Notes: generated by a model from the letters alone, not told the origin. A stretch of 44,884 bases of DNA from an uncultured Oscillospiraceae bacterium (GCA_934569225.1 CAKTKC010000023.1:1-44884), one strand, 5' to 3'; positions 33,479 through 41,751 are shown, numbered from the stretch's first letter. Program-made: numbers and translations.

Positions 33479-33507
33479 TTGCATTTTCTCTCTAAAAATG
33501 ATAGACT
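33479..33507 (+). promoter_or_regulatory. Promoter of rlmH
   Basis: TTGCAT (33479-33484), 17 bases, TAGACT (33502-33507), 26 bases before the start codon. Confidence 0.55.
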
Positions 33508-33532
33508 GTAAAAAAACGAAGGGAGATTTGCC

Positions 33533-34015
33533 ATGTTCAGCATCACCCTGATCACCATGGGCAAGCTCAAGGAAACATTCTACATTTCCGCCGCCGAGGA
33601 ATACAAAAAGCGTCTGGGCGGATACTGCGCCTTTACGCTTCTCGAGCTGCCGGAAGCCCGGCTTCCCGAAAATCCCTCCCCCGGCGAGATCGAGGCGGGA
33701 CTGGAAAAGGAGGCCGAACTGATCTTCTCCAAAATCCCCAAGGGCTCCTGGTTCTGCGTCCTCACCCCCGAAGGGAAGGAGCTGTCCAGCGAAGCCTTCG
33801 CGGACAAGCTCCGGGACGTGAAAAATTCCGGCAAATCCAGCGCCTGTTTCTTAATCGGCTCCTCCTTCGGCATGTCTCCCCGGGTCAAGCAAAGGGCGGA
33901 TTTCCGCCTTTCCATGGGGGCGATGACCTTCCCCCACCATCTGGCGCGGATCATGGTTCTGGAACAGCTCTACCGGGCAGAAGCCATTCAGGCGGGAAGC
34001 AAGTATCATAAATAG
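33533..34015 (+). CDS. rlmH: 23S rRNA pseudouridine-1915 N3-methyltransferase
   Basis: The 160-residue SPOUT methyltransferase has the RlmH N-terminus (ITLITMGKLKETFY), the conserved LTPEGKELSSEAFA, the knot SAM site around FLIGSSFGMSP, and the C-terminal FPHHLARIMVLEQLYRAEAI ending in SKYHK. Length is standard. It methylates the pseudouridine in helix 69 of the large ribosomal subunit. Family members usually read IGG in the knot where IGS is seen here, a mild variant. It is monocistronic with its own promoter and terminator. Confidence 0.96.
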   Translation: MFSITLITMGKLKETFYISAAEEYKKRLGGYCAFTLLELPEARLPENPSPGEIEAGLEKEAELIFSKIPKGSWFCVLTPEGKELSSEAFADKLRDVKNSGKSSACFLIGSSFGMSPRVKQRADFRLSMGAMTFPHHLARIMVLEQLYRAEAIQAGSKYHK

Positions 34016-34024
34016 ACCTCTTTC

Positions 34025-34054
34025 AAGGCTCCGCGCGCAGTCGCGGAGCCTTTT
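34025..34054 (+). terminator. Rho-independent terminator after rlmH
   Basis: Eleven perfect pairs (AAGGCTCCGCG at 34025-34035 with 34042-34052) around CGCAGT, followed by further T residues. Confidence 0.9.
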
Positions 34055-34102
34055 CTGCGCCCAATGTGTTCGCTTTTCAGGTGAGTGTGTTTATTTTATA
34101 TG

Positions 34103-34127
34103 AAGTACCTTGACAGATGAGGTACTT
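34103..34127 (+). promoter_or_regulatory. Palindromic operator over the PadR promoter
   Basis: AAGTACCT (34103-34110) and AGGTACTT (34120-34127) form a perfect 8-base inverted repeat with a 9-base centre that contains the -35 box TTGACA almost entirely. A repressor bound here would block polymerase. The adjacent PadR gene makes autoregulation the natural reading. Confidence 0.65.
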
Positions 34128-34138
34128 TGTGTTATACT
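34110..34138 (+). promoter_or_regulatory. Promoter of the PadR-DUF1700-DUF4097 operon
   Basis: Perfect TTGACA (34110-34115), 17 bases, TATACT (34133-34138), 22 bases before the start codon. Confidence 0.85.
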
Positions 34139-34160
34139 GCTCGCGTAAGGAGGGATGCCT

Positions 34161-34499
34161 ATGTCTATTGCCGGTGATTTGATACGGGGGCATACCGACG
34201 CCATCATTCTGGCGCGGCTGCTTCGCGGCGACAGCTACGGCTACGAAATCAACAAAGTCATTTCTACTCTCTCCAACAACCGCTTTGAGCTGAAGGAAGC
34301 GACCCTTTACACGGCGTTCAAGCGGCTGGAGGAGCTGGGCTACATCGCCTCATACTGGGGCGACAGCGGCGCAGGCGCACGACGGCGCTACTACACCATC
34401 ACATCCGCAGGGCGGGAAGCCTGCCACCGTCTGCTGGGAGAATGGCAGGAAACAAAAGAAATTATGGATAAACTTCTGGAAGTGGAGGAGAAATTATGA
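34161..34499 (+). CDS. PadR family transcriptional regulator
   Basis: The 112-residue winged-helix protein has the PadR hallmarks: AIILARLLRGDSYGYEINKVI, then KEATLYTAFKRLEELGYIASYW, GARRRYYTITSAGREACH as the wing, and a C-terminal dimerisation helix. AAGGAGG fits the ATG at 34161 with seven-base spacing; the ATG at 34155 is too close. It overlaps the next gene by four bases. PadR regulators next to DUF1700/DUF4097 genes are a recurring envelope-linked set; the inducer is unknown. Confidence 0.93.
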   Translation: MSIAGDLIRGHTDAIILARLLRGDSYGYEINKVISTLSNNRFELKEATLYTAFKRLEELGYIASYWGDSGAGARRRYYTITSAGREACHRLLGEWQETKEIMDKLLEVEEKL

Positions 34500-35119
34500 G
34501 AGAGCAGCTGATTCAGTACGTGCAGCTCCTGTTCGCGGGAGCCGAGGATTGCGACGATATCCGGCAGGAAATTCTGCAAAACACCTTAGACCGCTACGAC
34601 GATCTGATTGCCGCCGGAAAAACGCCGGAGGCCGCCTACCGCCTTGCCATCATGGGCATCGGCGACATCAACGAAATTCTGGGCAGAGCCCCCGGTGCGG
34701 CTCCCCTGCCCGCCCCGGCAGCCAAGCAGGAGGAGCATGACACCCCCGCAAAGAAGCTCCTCCGCGCCATCGCGATTGGGCTGTACATCCTCTGCCCCAT
34801 CCCGCTGTTCGTTCTGAGCGGCATGTGGAACATGGGAATTCCGGGTCTGTGCGGGACGCTGACCCTCGTGGCCGTCGCTACGGTACTCATTATTCTGGGT
34901 GCGAAGAAGGAGGACGAAGAAACGGACGTCACACCGAGCAGCCCCCAGTCTGCCCTTGCCAAAAGTGTAAACGGCCTGATCTGGGCCATCGGTCTTGCGA
35001 TCTATTTCCTTGTCAGCTTCCTCACCGGCTCGTGGTATATCACCTGGGTGATTTTCCCCATCATCGCCGCCGTACAGGGGCTGGTCAAAGCCATTCTTGA
35101 CCTGAAGGAGGGTAAATAA
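34496..35119 (+). CDS. DUF1700-type membrane protein with permease-prefix-like N-terminus
   Basis: The 207-residue protein has an N-terminal cytoplasmic helical domain (about 1-65; ILQNTLDRYDDLIAAGKTPEAAYRLAIMGIGD). This is the motif of DUF1700/permease-prefix proteins that accompany PadR regulators. About four transmembrane segments follow (near 86-106, 112-133, 160-180, 182-200). No enzymatic motif is seen. It sits between the regulator (ATGA overlap) and the DUF4097 protein (one base apart), so all three are made together. Confidence 0.82.
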   Translation: MREQLIQYVQLLFAGAEDCDDIRQEILQNTLDRYDDLIAAGKTPEAAYRLAIMGIGDINEILGRAPGAAPLPAPAAKQEEHDTPAKKLLRAIAIGLYILCPIPLFVLSGMWNMGIPGLCGTLTLVAVATVLIILGAKKEDEETDVTPSSPQSALAKSVNGLIWAIGLAIYFLVSFLTGSWYITWVIFPIIAAVQGLVKAILDLKEGK

Positions 35120-35120
35120 G

Positions 35121-36248
35121 ATGAAAAGCAATGCAATCATTCGCATCGTCATCTGGAGCGTTGTGATTCTGGTACTGCTGGCAGTCCTCATTGCCGGGTT
35201 GGGCAGCAACCTCTTCACCCTGTTCCACGGCAACACCGATACGGTGTACCACAGCACCGATGTTGCAAACTCCGAGCCTCCGGCGGGTCAGTCCGATACT
35301 CCCATCGCAGAACGCTCTGTCTCCGTGGTATCGCAAACCAGTGTCTACACCATGCCCAACACCCAATCTGCTTCTGTCGGCGCACTGAATGTGGGCGACA
35401 ATGTGGTCATTGACCGTTCCGAGGAGGTAGGCGGAGGCAGCTGGATTCACATCACCTCCCCGTTTGACGGCTGGGTTCCCGCTGAGTGTCTCAAGCTGAA
35501 CGGTGTCAACCAGACCAGTTCGGCCGGTTCCGCAGACCCCGCTGCCATCCGGGAGATCAAAATCGACTGGATTGCCGGTTCCGTCACCATTGAGCCGGGA
35601 GACGGGCAGGAAATTACCTTTTTAGAATCCGGCACTGCCACCGGCAAATATGAAATGGTCTGGAAGCAGTCCGGCGACGAACTGGTTATCCAATACAGCA
35701 AGGGCAGCAGCACCGCCGGCTTCGGTCTTCACTTTGGCAACGGCAGCAAAGACCTGACCGTCACCGTTCCCCGGGGCTGGGTCTGTGATTCTCTGGAACT
35801 CGACACCGCTTCCGCCGATCTGACCGTCCGCGACATGATCATCCGGGAGATGGAGATCGACAGCGCCAGCGGCACCGCCAAATTTGAAAACTGCACGGTC
35901 AGCAGTCTGGACGTGGACACCGCTTCCGGAGGCGTCACGTTCACCGGAAGCCTGAACGAGCTGGACTTTGAGGCCGCCTCCGCCAGTTTTACCGGCGTGC
36001 TGGAGAATGTTCCCGACAAGGTGAAGATGGACTCCATGTCCGGCGACCTGACCCTCACCCTGCCCGAGGATGCGGGCTTTACCGTCAGTCTGGACGCCAT
36101 GAGCAGCGACTTTTCCTCTGACTTCCCCACCGTAAAGAAGAATAAGAGTTATGTCTGCGGTGACAGCCACTGCAAGATCGACGTGGACGCCATGAGCGGC
36201 GACGTGTCTATTCTCAAGCAACAGGCAGATGCCGCTGTCAAGAAATAA
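35121..36248 (+). CDS. Membrane-anchored SH3-like plus DUF4097 beta-repeat protein
   Basis: The 375-residue protein has one N-terminal membrane anchor (about 7-28), an extracytoplasmic linker, and a bacterial SH3-like domain (about 65-128; VSQTSVYTMPNTQSASVGAL through GGWIHI-type GSWIHITSPFDGWVPAECL). A long DUF4097-type beta-solenoid follows (about 140-375) with repeated D-T-A-S / D-A-M-S-G-D turns (LDTASADLTV, IDSASGTAKF, VDTASGGVTF, MDSMSGDLTL, VDAMSGDVSI). DUF4097 proteins accompany PadR/DUF1700 genes; the SH3 addition suggests wall contact (inference). Confidence 0.84.
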   Translation: MKSNAIIRIVIWSVVILVLLAVLIAGLGSNLFTLFHGNTDTVYHSTDVANSEPPAGQSDTPIAERSVSVVSQTSVYTMPNTQSASVGALNVGDNVVIDRSEEVGGGSWIHITSPFDGWVPAECLKLNGVNQTSSAGSADPAAIREIKIDWIAGSVTIEPGDGQEITFLESGTATGKYEMVWKQSGDELVIQYSKGSSTAGFGLHFGNGSKDLTVTVPRGWVCDSLELDTASADLTVRDMIIREMEIDSASGTAKFENCTVSSLDVDTASGGVTFTGSLNELDFEAASASFTGVLENVPDKVKMDSMSGDLTLTLPEDAGFTVSLDAMSSDFSSDFPTVKKNKSYVCGDSHCKIDVDAMSGDVSILKQQADAAVKK

Positions 36249-36252
36249 ATTC

Positions 36253-36295
36253 TGCCGGGGAACGGTTGAACCGTTCCCCGGCATTGTTTTATTTT
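36253..36295. terminator. Bidirectional terminator between the DUF4097 gene and rsmE
   Basis: Fourteen perfect pairs (TGCCGGGGAACGGT at 36253-36266 with 36270-36283, TGA loop), then TTGTTTTATTTT. The minus-strand rsmE gene ends at its edge. Confidence 0.92.
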
Positions 36296-37016
36296 AGAAT
36301 TCGCCCGCATCGTACATGACCGCAGACAGAGCGCACAGCGGCGCTGTTTCGCATCGCAGAATCCGCTTTCCCAGCGTGCAGACCTGCAATCCGGCTTCCC
36401 TCGCCTGCCGGACTTCCTTTTCTTCCAGCCCGCCCTCCGGGCCGGTGAGCAGACTGACGGTCCGGTATTCGCCGCTGAGTGCCATTTTCAGCGTCACAGC
36501 CTGCTCGTTTTCGTAGAACATCAGCGCCTTGTCGGCTTCGGACGCCCGGCTCAGCGCGGCATGGAAGCTGTCCAGCACCAACACCCCGGGAATCCTCCCC
36601 CGTCCGGACTGTTCCGCTGCGGACGCTGCAATCTTCTGCCAGCGTTCCAGCTTCTTTTTGAGACTTTTCTCGTCGGGTCTGGACACGCACCGGGCGGAAG
36701 GGAACGCCACGATCTCGTAAGCCCCCAGCTCGGTGGCCTTCTGGATCACATGCTCCAGCTTGTCCGCCTTGGGAAAGGCCATGTACACGCTGACCCTCAC
36801 CGCCGCCTCCGACGTTGATTCCCGCCGCTCAAGCACGTTCAGCCTCATTTCCCCGGCGTCCGCCATCTGGCAAAGGCACTCCGTCCCCTGCCCGTCGCAA
36901 ACCAGAACCGTCTCCCCGGCCTTCAGCCGCAGCACCCTTGCGTGCTGGGCATTCTCCCCGGTCAGCACGACGGTATCGGCTCGCAGTTTCTCGCCGTCCG
37001 CAAAAAAACGCACCAT
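36294..37016 (-). CDS. rsmE: 16S rRNA m3U1498 methyltransferase
   Basis: The 240-residue SPOUT enzyme has an N-terminal PUA-like domain (MVRFFADGEKL, NAQHARVLRLKAGETVLVCDG). The knot contains KADKLEHVIQKATELGAYEI, RWQKIAASAAEQSGR and LLTGPEGGLEEKEV, with a C-terminal LGKRILRCETAPLCALSAVM. These are the RsmE signatures. It methylates N3 of U1498 in the decoding region of 16S rRNA. It is transcribed away from the tRNA-Leu gene. Confidence 0.96.
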   Translation of the reverse strand: MVRFFADGEKLRADTVVLTGENAQHARVLRLKAGETVLVCDGQGTECLCQMADAGEMRLNVLERRESTSEAAVRVSVYMAFPKADKLEHVIQKATELGAYEIVAFPSARCVSRPDEKSLKKKLERWQKIAASAAEQSGRGRIPGVLVLDSFHAALSRASEADKALMFYENEQAVTLKMALSGEYRTVSLLTGPEGGLEEKEVRQAREAGLQVCTLGKRILRCETAPLCALSAVMYDAGEF

Positions 37017-37043
37017 ATGCCCATTCCCCCTTTTTTACAGTAT

Positions 37044-37072
37044 AGTGTAGCAGAGCGGGCGCAAAGTTGCAA
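37044..37072 (-). promoter_or_regulatory. Promoter of rsmE
   Basis: On the minus strand TTGCAA (37072-37067), 17 bases, TACACT (37049-37044), 27 bases before the start codon. Divergent from the tRNA-Leu promoter. Confidence 0.55.
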
Positions 37073-37091
37073 GGGTTTTGCGGAAAAACTA

Positions 37092-37120
37092 TTGACAAAT
37101 CCCGCTGTCAAGGTTATAAT
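37092..37120 (+). promoter_or_regulatory. Consensus promoter of tRNA-Leu
   Basis: Perfect TTGACA (37092-37097), 17 bases, perfect TATAAT (37115-37120), 14 bases before the tRNA. Confidence 0.93.
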
Positions 37121-37134
37121 GTTCAGGCAAGTTT

Positions 37135-37217
37135 GCGAGAGTGTTGGAATGGTAGACAAGCACGTTTGAGGTGCGTGTGGTTACGCCGTGGGGGTTCGAG
37201 TCCCCTCTCTCGCACCA
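37135..37217 (+). tRNA. tRNA-Leu(GAG)
   Basis: The acceptor GCGAGAG (37135-37141) pairs with CTCTCGC (37207-37213). The anticodon arm is CACGT/GCGTG around TTGAGGT, giving anticodon GAG. A long variable arm follows, then a T arm with the TTCGAGT loop, and an encoded CCA ends at 37217. The class II long variable arm agrees with leucine. Confidence 0.96.
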
Positions 37218-37219
37218 TG

Positions 37220-37267
37220 GCGAGTGTTCTTACAGCATTTGAAAGGCTGTAAGAACACTCGCTTTTT
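37220..37267 (+). terminator. Terminator of tRNA-Leu with a perfect 17-pair stem
   Basis: GCGAGTGTTCTTACAGC (37220-37236) is perfectly complementary to 37246-37262, with a nine-base loop and then TTTTT. The stem is unusually long and begins two bases after the tRNA CCA. Confidence 0.9.
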
Positions 37268-38050
37268 ATACAGCGAGTTCACAGGGGGCGTAGTTGATGA
37301 CTACGCCTTTTCTTGTATTTACGGACACTTCCGGGATCGGCAGGGGCAGCACCGTTGGAATCTCGATCGTTCCGACGCAGTTATAGTGGATACGAAGCCG
37401 CTGCTCCCATACGCCGTCGATCTTCTCAGCATTGAACACTTCAATCTTCTCAATCAGTTCGTTCAGCATCCTGGGCGTCAGTTTTCGCGCTCTGGTGTAC
37501 TTACGGACAAGACCGATGAACATATCCGTTGTCATGGAACGGCTGCTCTGCTTCTCTATCTCGGAGCGGAGCCTTTTTATTTTCTCCGCCAGTTCCTTTT
37601 GCTCGTCCTCATACCACCGGGACAATTTTGCGAAGCAGTCATCGGAGAGCTTGCCGGAAACATTGTCCTCATAGATGCGTTCAAAGAGGCCGTCCAATTC
37701 TTCATCACGGGCAAGGAGCGTTTTCAGCTCTTTTTCCTTCAGCTTGCGGTCTGTCTGTTCCGCCTGCTGGGAATGACCAATCACCGCTTTTACAAATTTG
37801 TCCTCATAGAGACTGGCGAATTTCGTTAAGCGCCGTATCTCTCCCAGCACCACTTCCTCCAGGAAGTCCACACGGACATAATGGGTAGAGGTGCAGGTGC
37901 CGCGATTGCCCTTGTAGTTGGAGCAGTTGAAATACTTGATCTCCGGATTGCCCTGATTGAAGTGGAAGTGAAGGTTGCTGCCGCAATCGGCACAGTCCAG
38001 CAGACCGGAAAACATATTGTGTTCTCCGTTGTTGGTGCGGCGCTTGCGGA
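37266..38050 (-). pseudogene. C-terminal fragment of a TnpX/Tn4451-type large serine recombinase
   Basis: Roughly 260 codons survive. The frame reads RKRRTNNGEHN before MFSGLLDCADCG, the entrance to the recombinase zinc-ribbon (C-x2-C then CSNYKGNRGTC). A long coiled coil follows (about KAVIGHSQQAEQTDRKLKEK onwards), then a C-terminal DUF4368-like region. These are the C-terminal parts of TnpX-like recombinases carried by Tn4451-family mobilizable elements. The N-terminal catalytic resolvase domain and the recombinase domain are missing, and upstream the frame meets a stop within two codons (38052-38054). It cannot recombine DNA and marks a lost mobile element beside tRNA-Leu. The downstream stop is intact. 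Confidence 0.85.
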
Positions 38051-39203
38051 TTTAACAACGACAAAGGTACCGCAGAGGTGTTTGGCTTTGCTGATGGGGA
38101 CGAGTCGTGGGAGATTCTGAACAACACCAGTGACCGTGTCCTCTGGAAGTCCGATGATTTCACGGGCACAGACTGGCAGGGTGACTTTGAAGCCAGGTAT
38201 CCCAAGGACTATGCAGATCCCGCTCGTCTGGCAGAGCTTGCCACATGGCTGAAAAGCACAGACCAGTCTGCGGCCACAGGCGGTAAGCTGCCTGTGAACC
38301 ACACCTTTGACGGCGTTCTCTACACGAAGGATACCGTTGAATATCGTCTGGCAAAGTTCAGATCCGAGTTTGAGCAGCATTTTGAAAAGGATGCTGTTCT
38401 TTTCTATTACCTGTTTACAGAGCTGTTTCTGATGGTGGACAGCCGCGCCAAGAATATGTTCCCGACCTTCATGGCGGAAAGTAAGTGGTTTTCGCTGCCC
38501 TATGACTTCGATACCGCCATCGGCATCAACAACGAAGGTGCGCTGGTGTTCTCCTACAATCTGGAGGATATCGACCACACGGCGTCCGGCGCTGACATCT
38601 ACAACGGTCAGCAATCCGTTCTGTGGGTCAATGTCCGTGCGGTGTTCTTCGAGGAACTCAAGGAGATGTACCAGAAGCTGCGCTCGAAAGGTACACTCTC
38701 TTTTGCGGTGACGGAACAGCGGTTTGAAGAACATCAGGCCAAATGGCCGGAGGCGGTATTCAACGAGGATGCCTATTTCAAGTACCTCCAGCCGCTGATC
38801 GAACAGGACACGGCAAGCTACCTCACCATGCTGCAAGGCTCCAAAGCCGAGCAGAGAAAATGGTGGCTGTATAACCGCTTCCGTTATCTGGACTCCAAGT
38901 ACAATGCCGGGGATGCTCTGACCGATGTGGTGACTCTCCGTGGCTATGCCAAGGACAATATTACTGTCACGCCTTATGCGGATATCTACGCCGCCGTGAA
39001 GTACGGCTCCTATCTGGTGCAGCAGCGGGCAAACCGCAATGTGGCATACACGCTGGCCTGTCCGCTGTCCAATGTGAACGACACCGAGATTTATATCTAC
39101 AGTGCCAGTCAGCTGCAGTCCATTGGCGACCTCTCCGGGCTGATGGTAGGCTACGCTGATTTCTCTATGGCTACCCGGCTTCAGGAGCTGAAGGTCGGCG
39201 ATT
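38051..39203 (+). pseudogene. Internal fragment of a phage-type structural protein (CotH-like region)
   Basis: An open frame from FNNDKGTAEVFGFADGD to FSMATRLQELKVGDF (about 380 residues) has no start codon with a ribosome binding site and no native stop. It resembles the middle of large structural proteins of gut Firmicutes phages or elements, with LFYYLFTELFLMVDSRAKNM and WFSLPYDFDTAIGINNEGAL (recognised from memory; the family name is uncertain, and the D-F-D-x-A-x-G-x-N part recalls CotH-type kinase folds). It abuts the recombinase fragment head to head at about 38050 and is cut again near 39200. Confidence 0.6.
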
Positions 39204-39937
39204 TCCATGGCCATCCGCGAATGCACTTCCAACTGCATCCGCCACGCGGGAGGAACGAAGATTTTCGCGGACTGCTACATCCTGGGCGGCGCGTCGGTGC
39301 TGACGCTCACCAACGATAGCCGCGCCCCGGAAACGCCGGTTCAGGAAGGCGGCGGACTGTCCGGCCTGCGCCGCCGTGTGGAGCAGGCGTCGGGGCAGAT
39401 GACCGTGGAAACCCGCCCGCGCTTTGCGCTGGCGGTGTCCATTCCGGAGGCAAATCTTGCCCCGGAGCTGTGCCGGCAGCGGCAGATCGACCTGATCCTG
39501 ATGGACATGCAGACGGAGAACCGGGAAAACGGCCTTTCCGCCGCAGCGCAGATCAGGCGGGAATACCCGCAGATCAAAATCGTCATTGTAACCTCCCTCA
39601 TCGATGCGGAGGTTCTGCGACAGGCAAAACAGCTCGGCGCGGACAGTCTGTGGTACAAGGACGGCAGTCAGGAGCGCCTGATGGACATCGTGCGCCGCCC
39701 GTCACGCAGATTGGGACGGCGAAGCGCAGCGAATTTACGGAAGCGGAAATGCGGGTGCTGCGCTGCCTGGTGCAGGGCATGTCCTATACCGCGACGGCGG
39801 AAGCCCCGGGCGTGGACGCGCGGACGGTCAAATTCCATGTCAGCAACATGCTGCAAAAAACCAGCTTTGAGAACAAGCTCCAGTTGGCCGTCGCCGCCAT
39901 CGAAGCGCGGTTGACGGCGAATTTTCCCGAAGAATAG
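39204..39937 (+). pseudogene. Fused and deleted remnant of a LuxR-type two-component system
   Basis: The first part (from AIRECTSNCIRHAGGTKIF to FALAVSIPE) is the ATPase end of a histidine kinase, with N-box and a GGGLSGLRRRVEQ G-box. It runs without a stop into the middle of a response-regulator receiver (QIDLILMDMQTENRENGLSA, IKIVIVTSLIDAEVLRQAKQ). The kinase N-terminus and the first third of the receiver, with its acidic pocket, are gone. Near 39692-39700 the frame shifts, and a NarL/LuxR DNA-binding helix-turn-helix (FTEAEMRVLRCLVQGMSYTA, ARTVKFHVSNMLQK) follows in another frame to 39937. At least two deletions are needed, so it is non-functional. Confidence 0.82.
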
Positions 39938-39953
39938 AAGAAAATCTTTCTTT

Positions 39954-39985
39954 GCACACTGTCCGTTTGGGCAGTGTGCTTTTTC
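39954..39985 (+). terminator. Terminator after the two-component remnant
   Basis: GCACACTG (39954-39961) pairs with CAGTGTGC (39972-39979), followed by five T residues. It is the native end of the regulator gene and sits before the lipoprotein gene. Confidence 0.78.
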
Positions 39986-40075
39986 ATTTTTTCCGCTGTG
40001 CTGAACATGGGAAAGTGAACCCCATAAGAACCGCACATGACCCATGATGTGGGTCTGCGGATCAAGGAGGAGCGT

Positions 40076-41626
40076 ATGAAGAATTGGAAGAAGCTGTTTG
40101 CACTTTTGCTGGCGGTCGTTATGCTGCTGAGCCTGACCGCCTGCGGCAAGGACGCAGGCACTGACGTGACCGGCAAATATCTCTGCATCGCCATCGCCGA
40201 AGATGGCGTGAATTTCGCCGCGCCGGAGAATGACGAGCAATATGTGGAACTCAAAATGGGCGGCAAGGGTGAAATTTATACCGATCTTGCCTTTGAGCTG
40301 ACATGGAAGCTGGAGCGCGAAAACTTCTCCGGCAGTTACAAAATTTTCGGCATTGACGCGCCCATCACCGGCACGCTGAAAGACGGCGTTCTGGAAATCC
40401 ACGACGATGACGTTGTCATGCGCTATCTCAAAGAGGGGGCGGAGGCGCCGGACTGGGTAAAAGATGTGGTAGCCGCGCCTGAAAAAGGCCGTCTGGCCGG
40501 TATGTATACGCTCTACGCAATGGAGGTCGCGGGCGAACGGTACGACTATGCCGCTCTTGTGGAAATGGACGTGATGGACAGCAGCTTTCTGCGCATTGAC
40601 TACGACGCGTCCACTGGCTACACCGGCGAACTCAGCTTTGAGGGAGAGGAGCCGGATACGTTCACGCTGGAAGACGAACTGGGGATGCTGAATTTCCCGT
40701 CCGGCGAGCAGATGGGCTTCTTTGAAGAAGCGCCCGGCGTCGTCGGAATCACCCAGGCCGAGCTTAGCGGCACGATCTTCTTCGCGCTGGACACCGTTGA
40801 GCGCTCCGCCGCAGCGGCCGATTCTCTTGTCGACTGGTGGAACGGCGACTGGTACGGCTGGTGGTTCATGTACGGCTGCAAGGGCAAGTATGAAGACATG
40901 GAATTTACGGACGGCCTGATCGCGGATACGCTGGTGCTGCGCGCACAGTCCGCACTGGCGGCGCAGAACGCGGCGCTGCCCTTCTACCCAAACGGCGACG
41001 GCACGCTGACGGTGTACCTCAATCTTGCAACTTACGCGGGGGCAGGCTGGGTTCAGCGGGCGTGCATCACAGACCCGAAGGAACAGACCGTGCCGCTGTC
41101 CGCAAGCTATGAATTTATCACCGCCAACATCGACGCCAACGGCGCGGTCACGGTGGAGTATCACGAGGCCGGGGACGCATTTTCCGGCGTGGACTATCAG
41201 CAGCTTCACGGCTTTGCCTTCGACACGCCGTACACGATCCGCGGCTGCCTCGGTGCCTACACCGGCCTGTTTCCCGGAAATATCGGCTCGGATTTTAAGC
41301 CGTATCTGTTCCTGCTGACGGAAAACGGAACGCTGGAATACGTCGATCTGTTCCGCTGTGCGCGGTATGAGACCTACGTCTGCGGCGGGCCTGTCTACGG
41401 CATCTCCGGCGTGAGGGCACTTTCCGCCGGTATTGAGGAAAAGGCCGATTACAGCTATGCCACAGTCTACGCGCTGGATTCCTCCGGCGTGAAGCACGAT
41501 CTTCTGGAAACGGTCTATCTCTGCGACGGACTGCCCCATGATCTGGAAGGCGGGTTCGGCTGTGACGGGGAGGACGGCATATGGTACAGCCTTTCCTTTG
41601 ACGCAGACGATGGAATCCACGCATAG
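40076..41626 (+). CDS. Large lipoprotein of unknown function
   Basis: The 516-residue product has a lipoprotein signal (MKNWKKLFALLLAVVML, lipobox LTAC, cysteine at about 22). The mature part is acidic, aromatic-rich and beta-strand-rich. Repeated segments of the form YLCIAIAEDGVNF, YTLYAMEVAGERY and MYGCKGKYEDMEF suggest two or three related lipocalin-like domains. I do not recognise a named family. AAGGAGGAG lies just before the ATG. It is intact although its upstream neighbour is a ruined regulator that may once have controlled it. Confidence 0.8.
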   Translation: MKNWKKLFALLLAVVMLLSLTACGKDAGTDVTGKYLCIAIAEDGVNFAAPENDEQYVELKMGGKGEIYTDLAFELTWKLERENFSGSYKIFGIDAPITGTLKDGVLEIHDDDVVMRYLKEGAEAPDWVKDVVAAPEKGRLAGMYTLYAMEVAGERYDYAALVEMDVMDSSFLRIDYDASTGYTGELSFEGEEPDTFTLEDELGMLNFPSGEQMGFFEEAPGVVGITQAELSGTIFFALDTVERSAAAADSLVDWWNGDWYGWWFMYGCKGKYEDMEFTDGLIADTLVLRAQSALAAQNAALPFYPNGDGTLTVYLNLATYAGAGWVQRACITDPKEQTVPLSASYEFITANIDANGAVTVEYHEAGDAFSGVDYQQLHGFAFDTPYTIRGCLGAYTGLFPGNIGSDFKPYLFLLTENGTLEYVDLFRCARYETYVCGGPVYGISGVRALSAGIEEKADYSYATVYALDSSGVKHDLLETVYLCDGLPHDLEGGFGCDGEDGIWYSLSFDADDGIHA

Positions 41627-41710
41627 ATTTCCAATGGGGAAACACGATGCCCGCAAACTGCGCATCCATAACATCTCCTTCATCGGATTTTCTCAATCAC
41701 CAGATATTGA

Positions 41711-41751
41711 AAGAAGCCATCGTAATTCCGGACGAATTACGATGGCTTCTT
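41711..41751. terminator. Long perfect hairpin downstream of the lipoprotein and sulfatase genes
   Basis: About 18 perfect pairs (AAGAAGCCATCGTAATTC at 41711-41728 with 41734-41751, loop CGGAC). It lies between convergent genes and has a short T-rich end on each strand, so it probably terminates both, although the T runs are poor. Confidence 0.6.

Noticed and set aside
37135..37217. tRNA-Leu 3' end as the attachment site of an integrated element
   Set aside because: No second copy of the tRNA end was found in the window, the recombinase remnant is a large serine type that does not normally target tRNA genes, and no tyrosine integrase is present.
38078..39319. The 413-codon frame as an intact gene starting at the GTG at 38078
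   Set aside because: Family-like sequence continues upstream of the GTG (FNNDKGTAE), no ribosome binding site is present, and the last 40 residues after about 39200 are out-of-frame kinase sequence.
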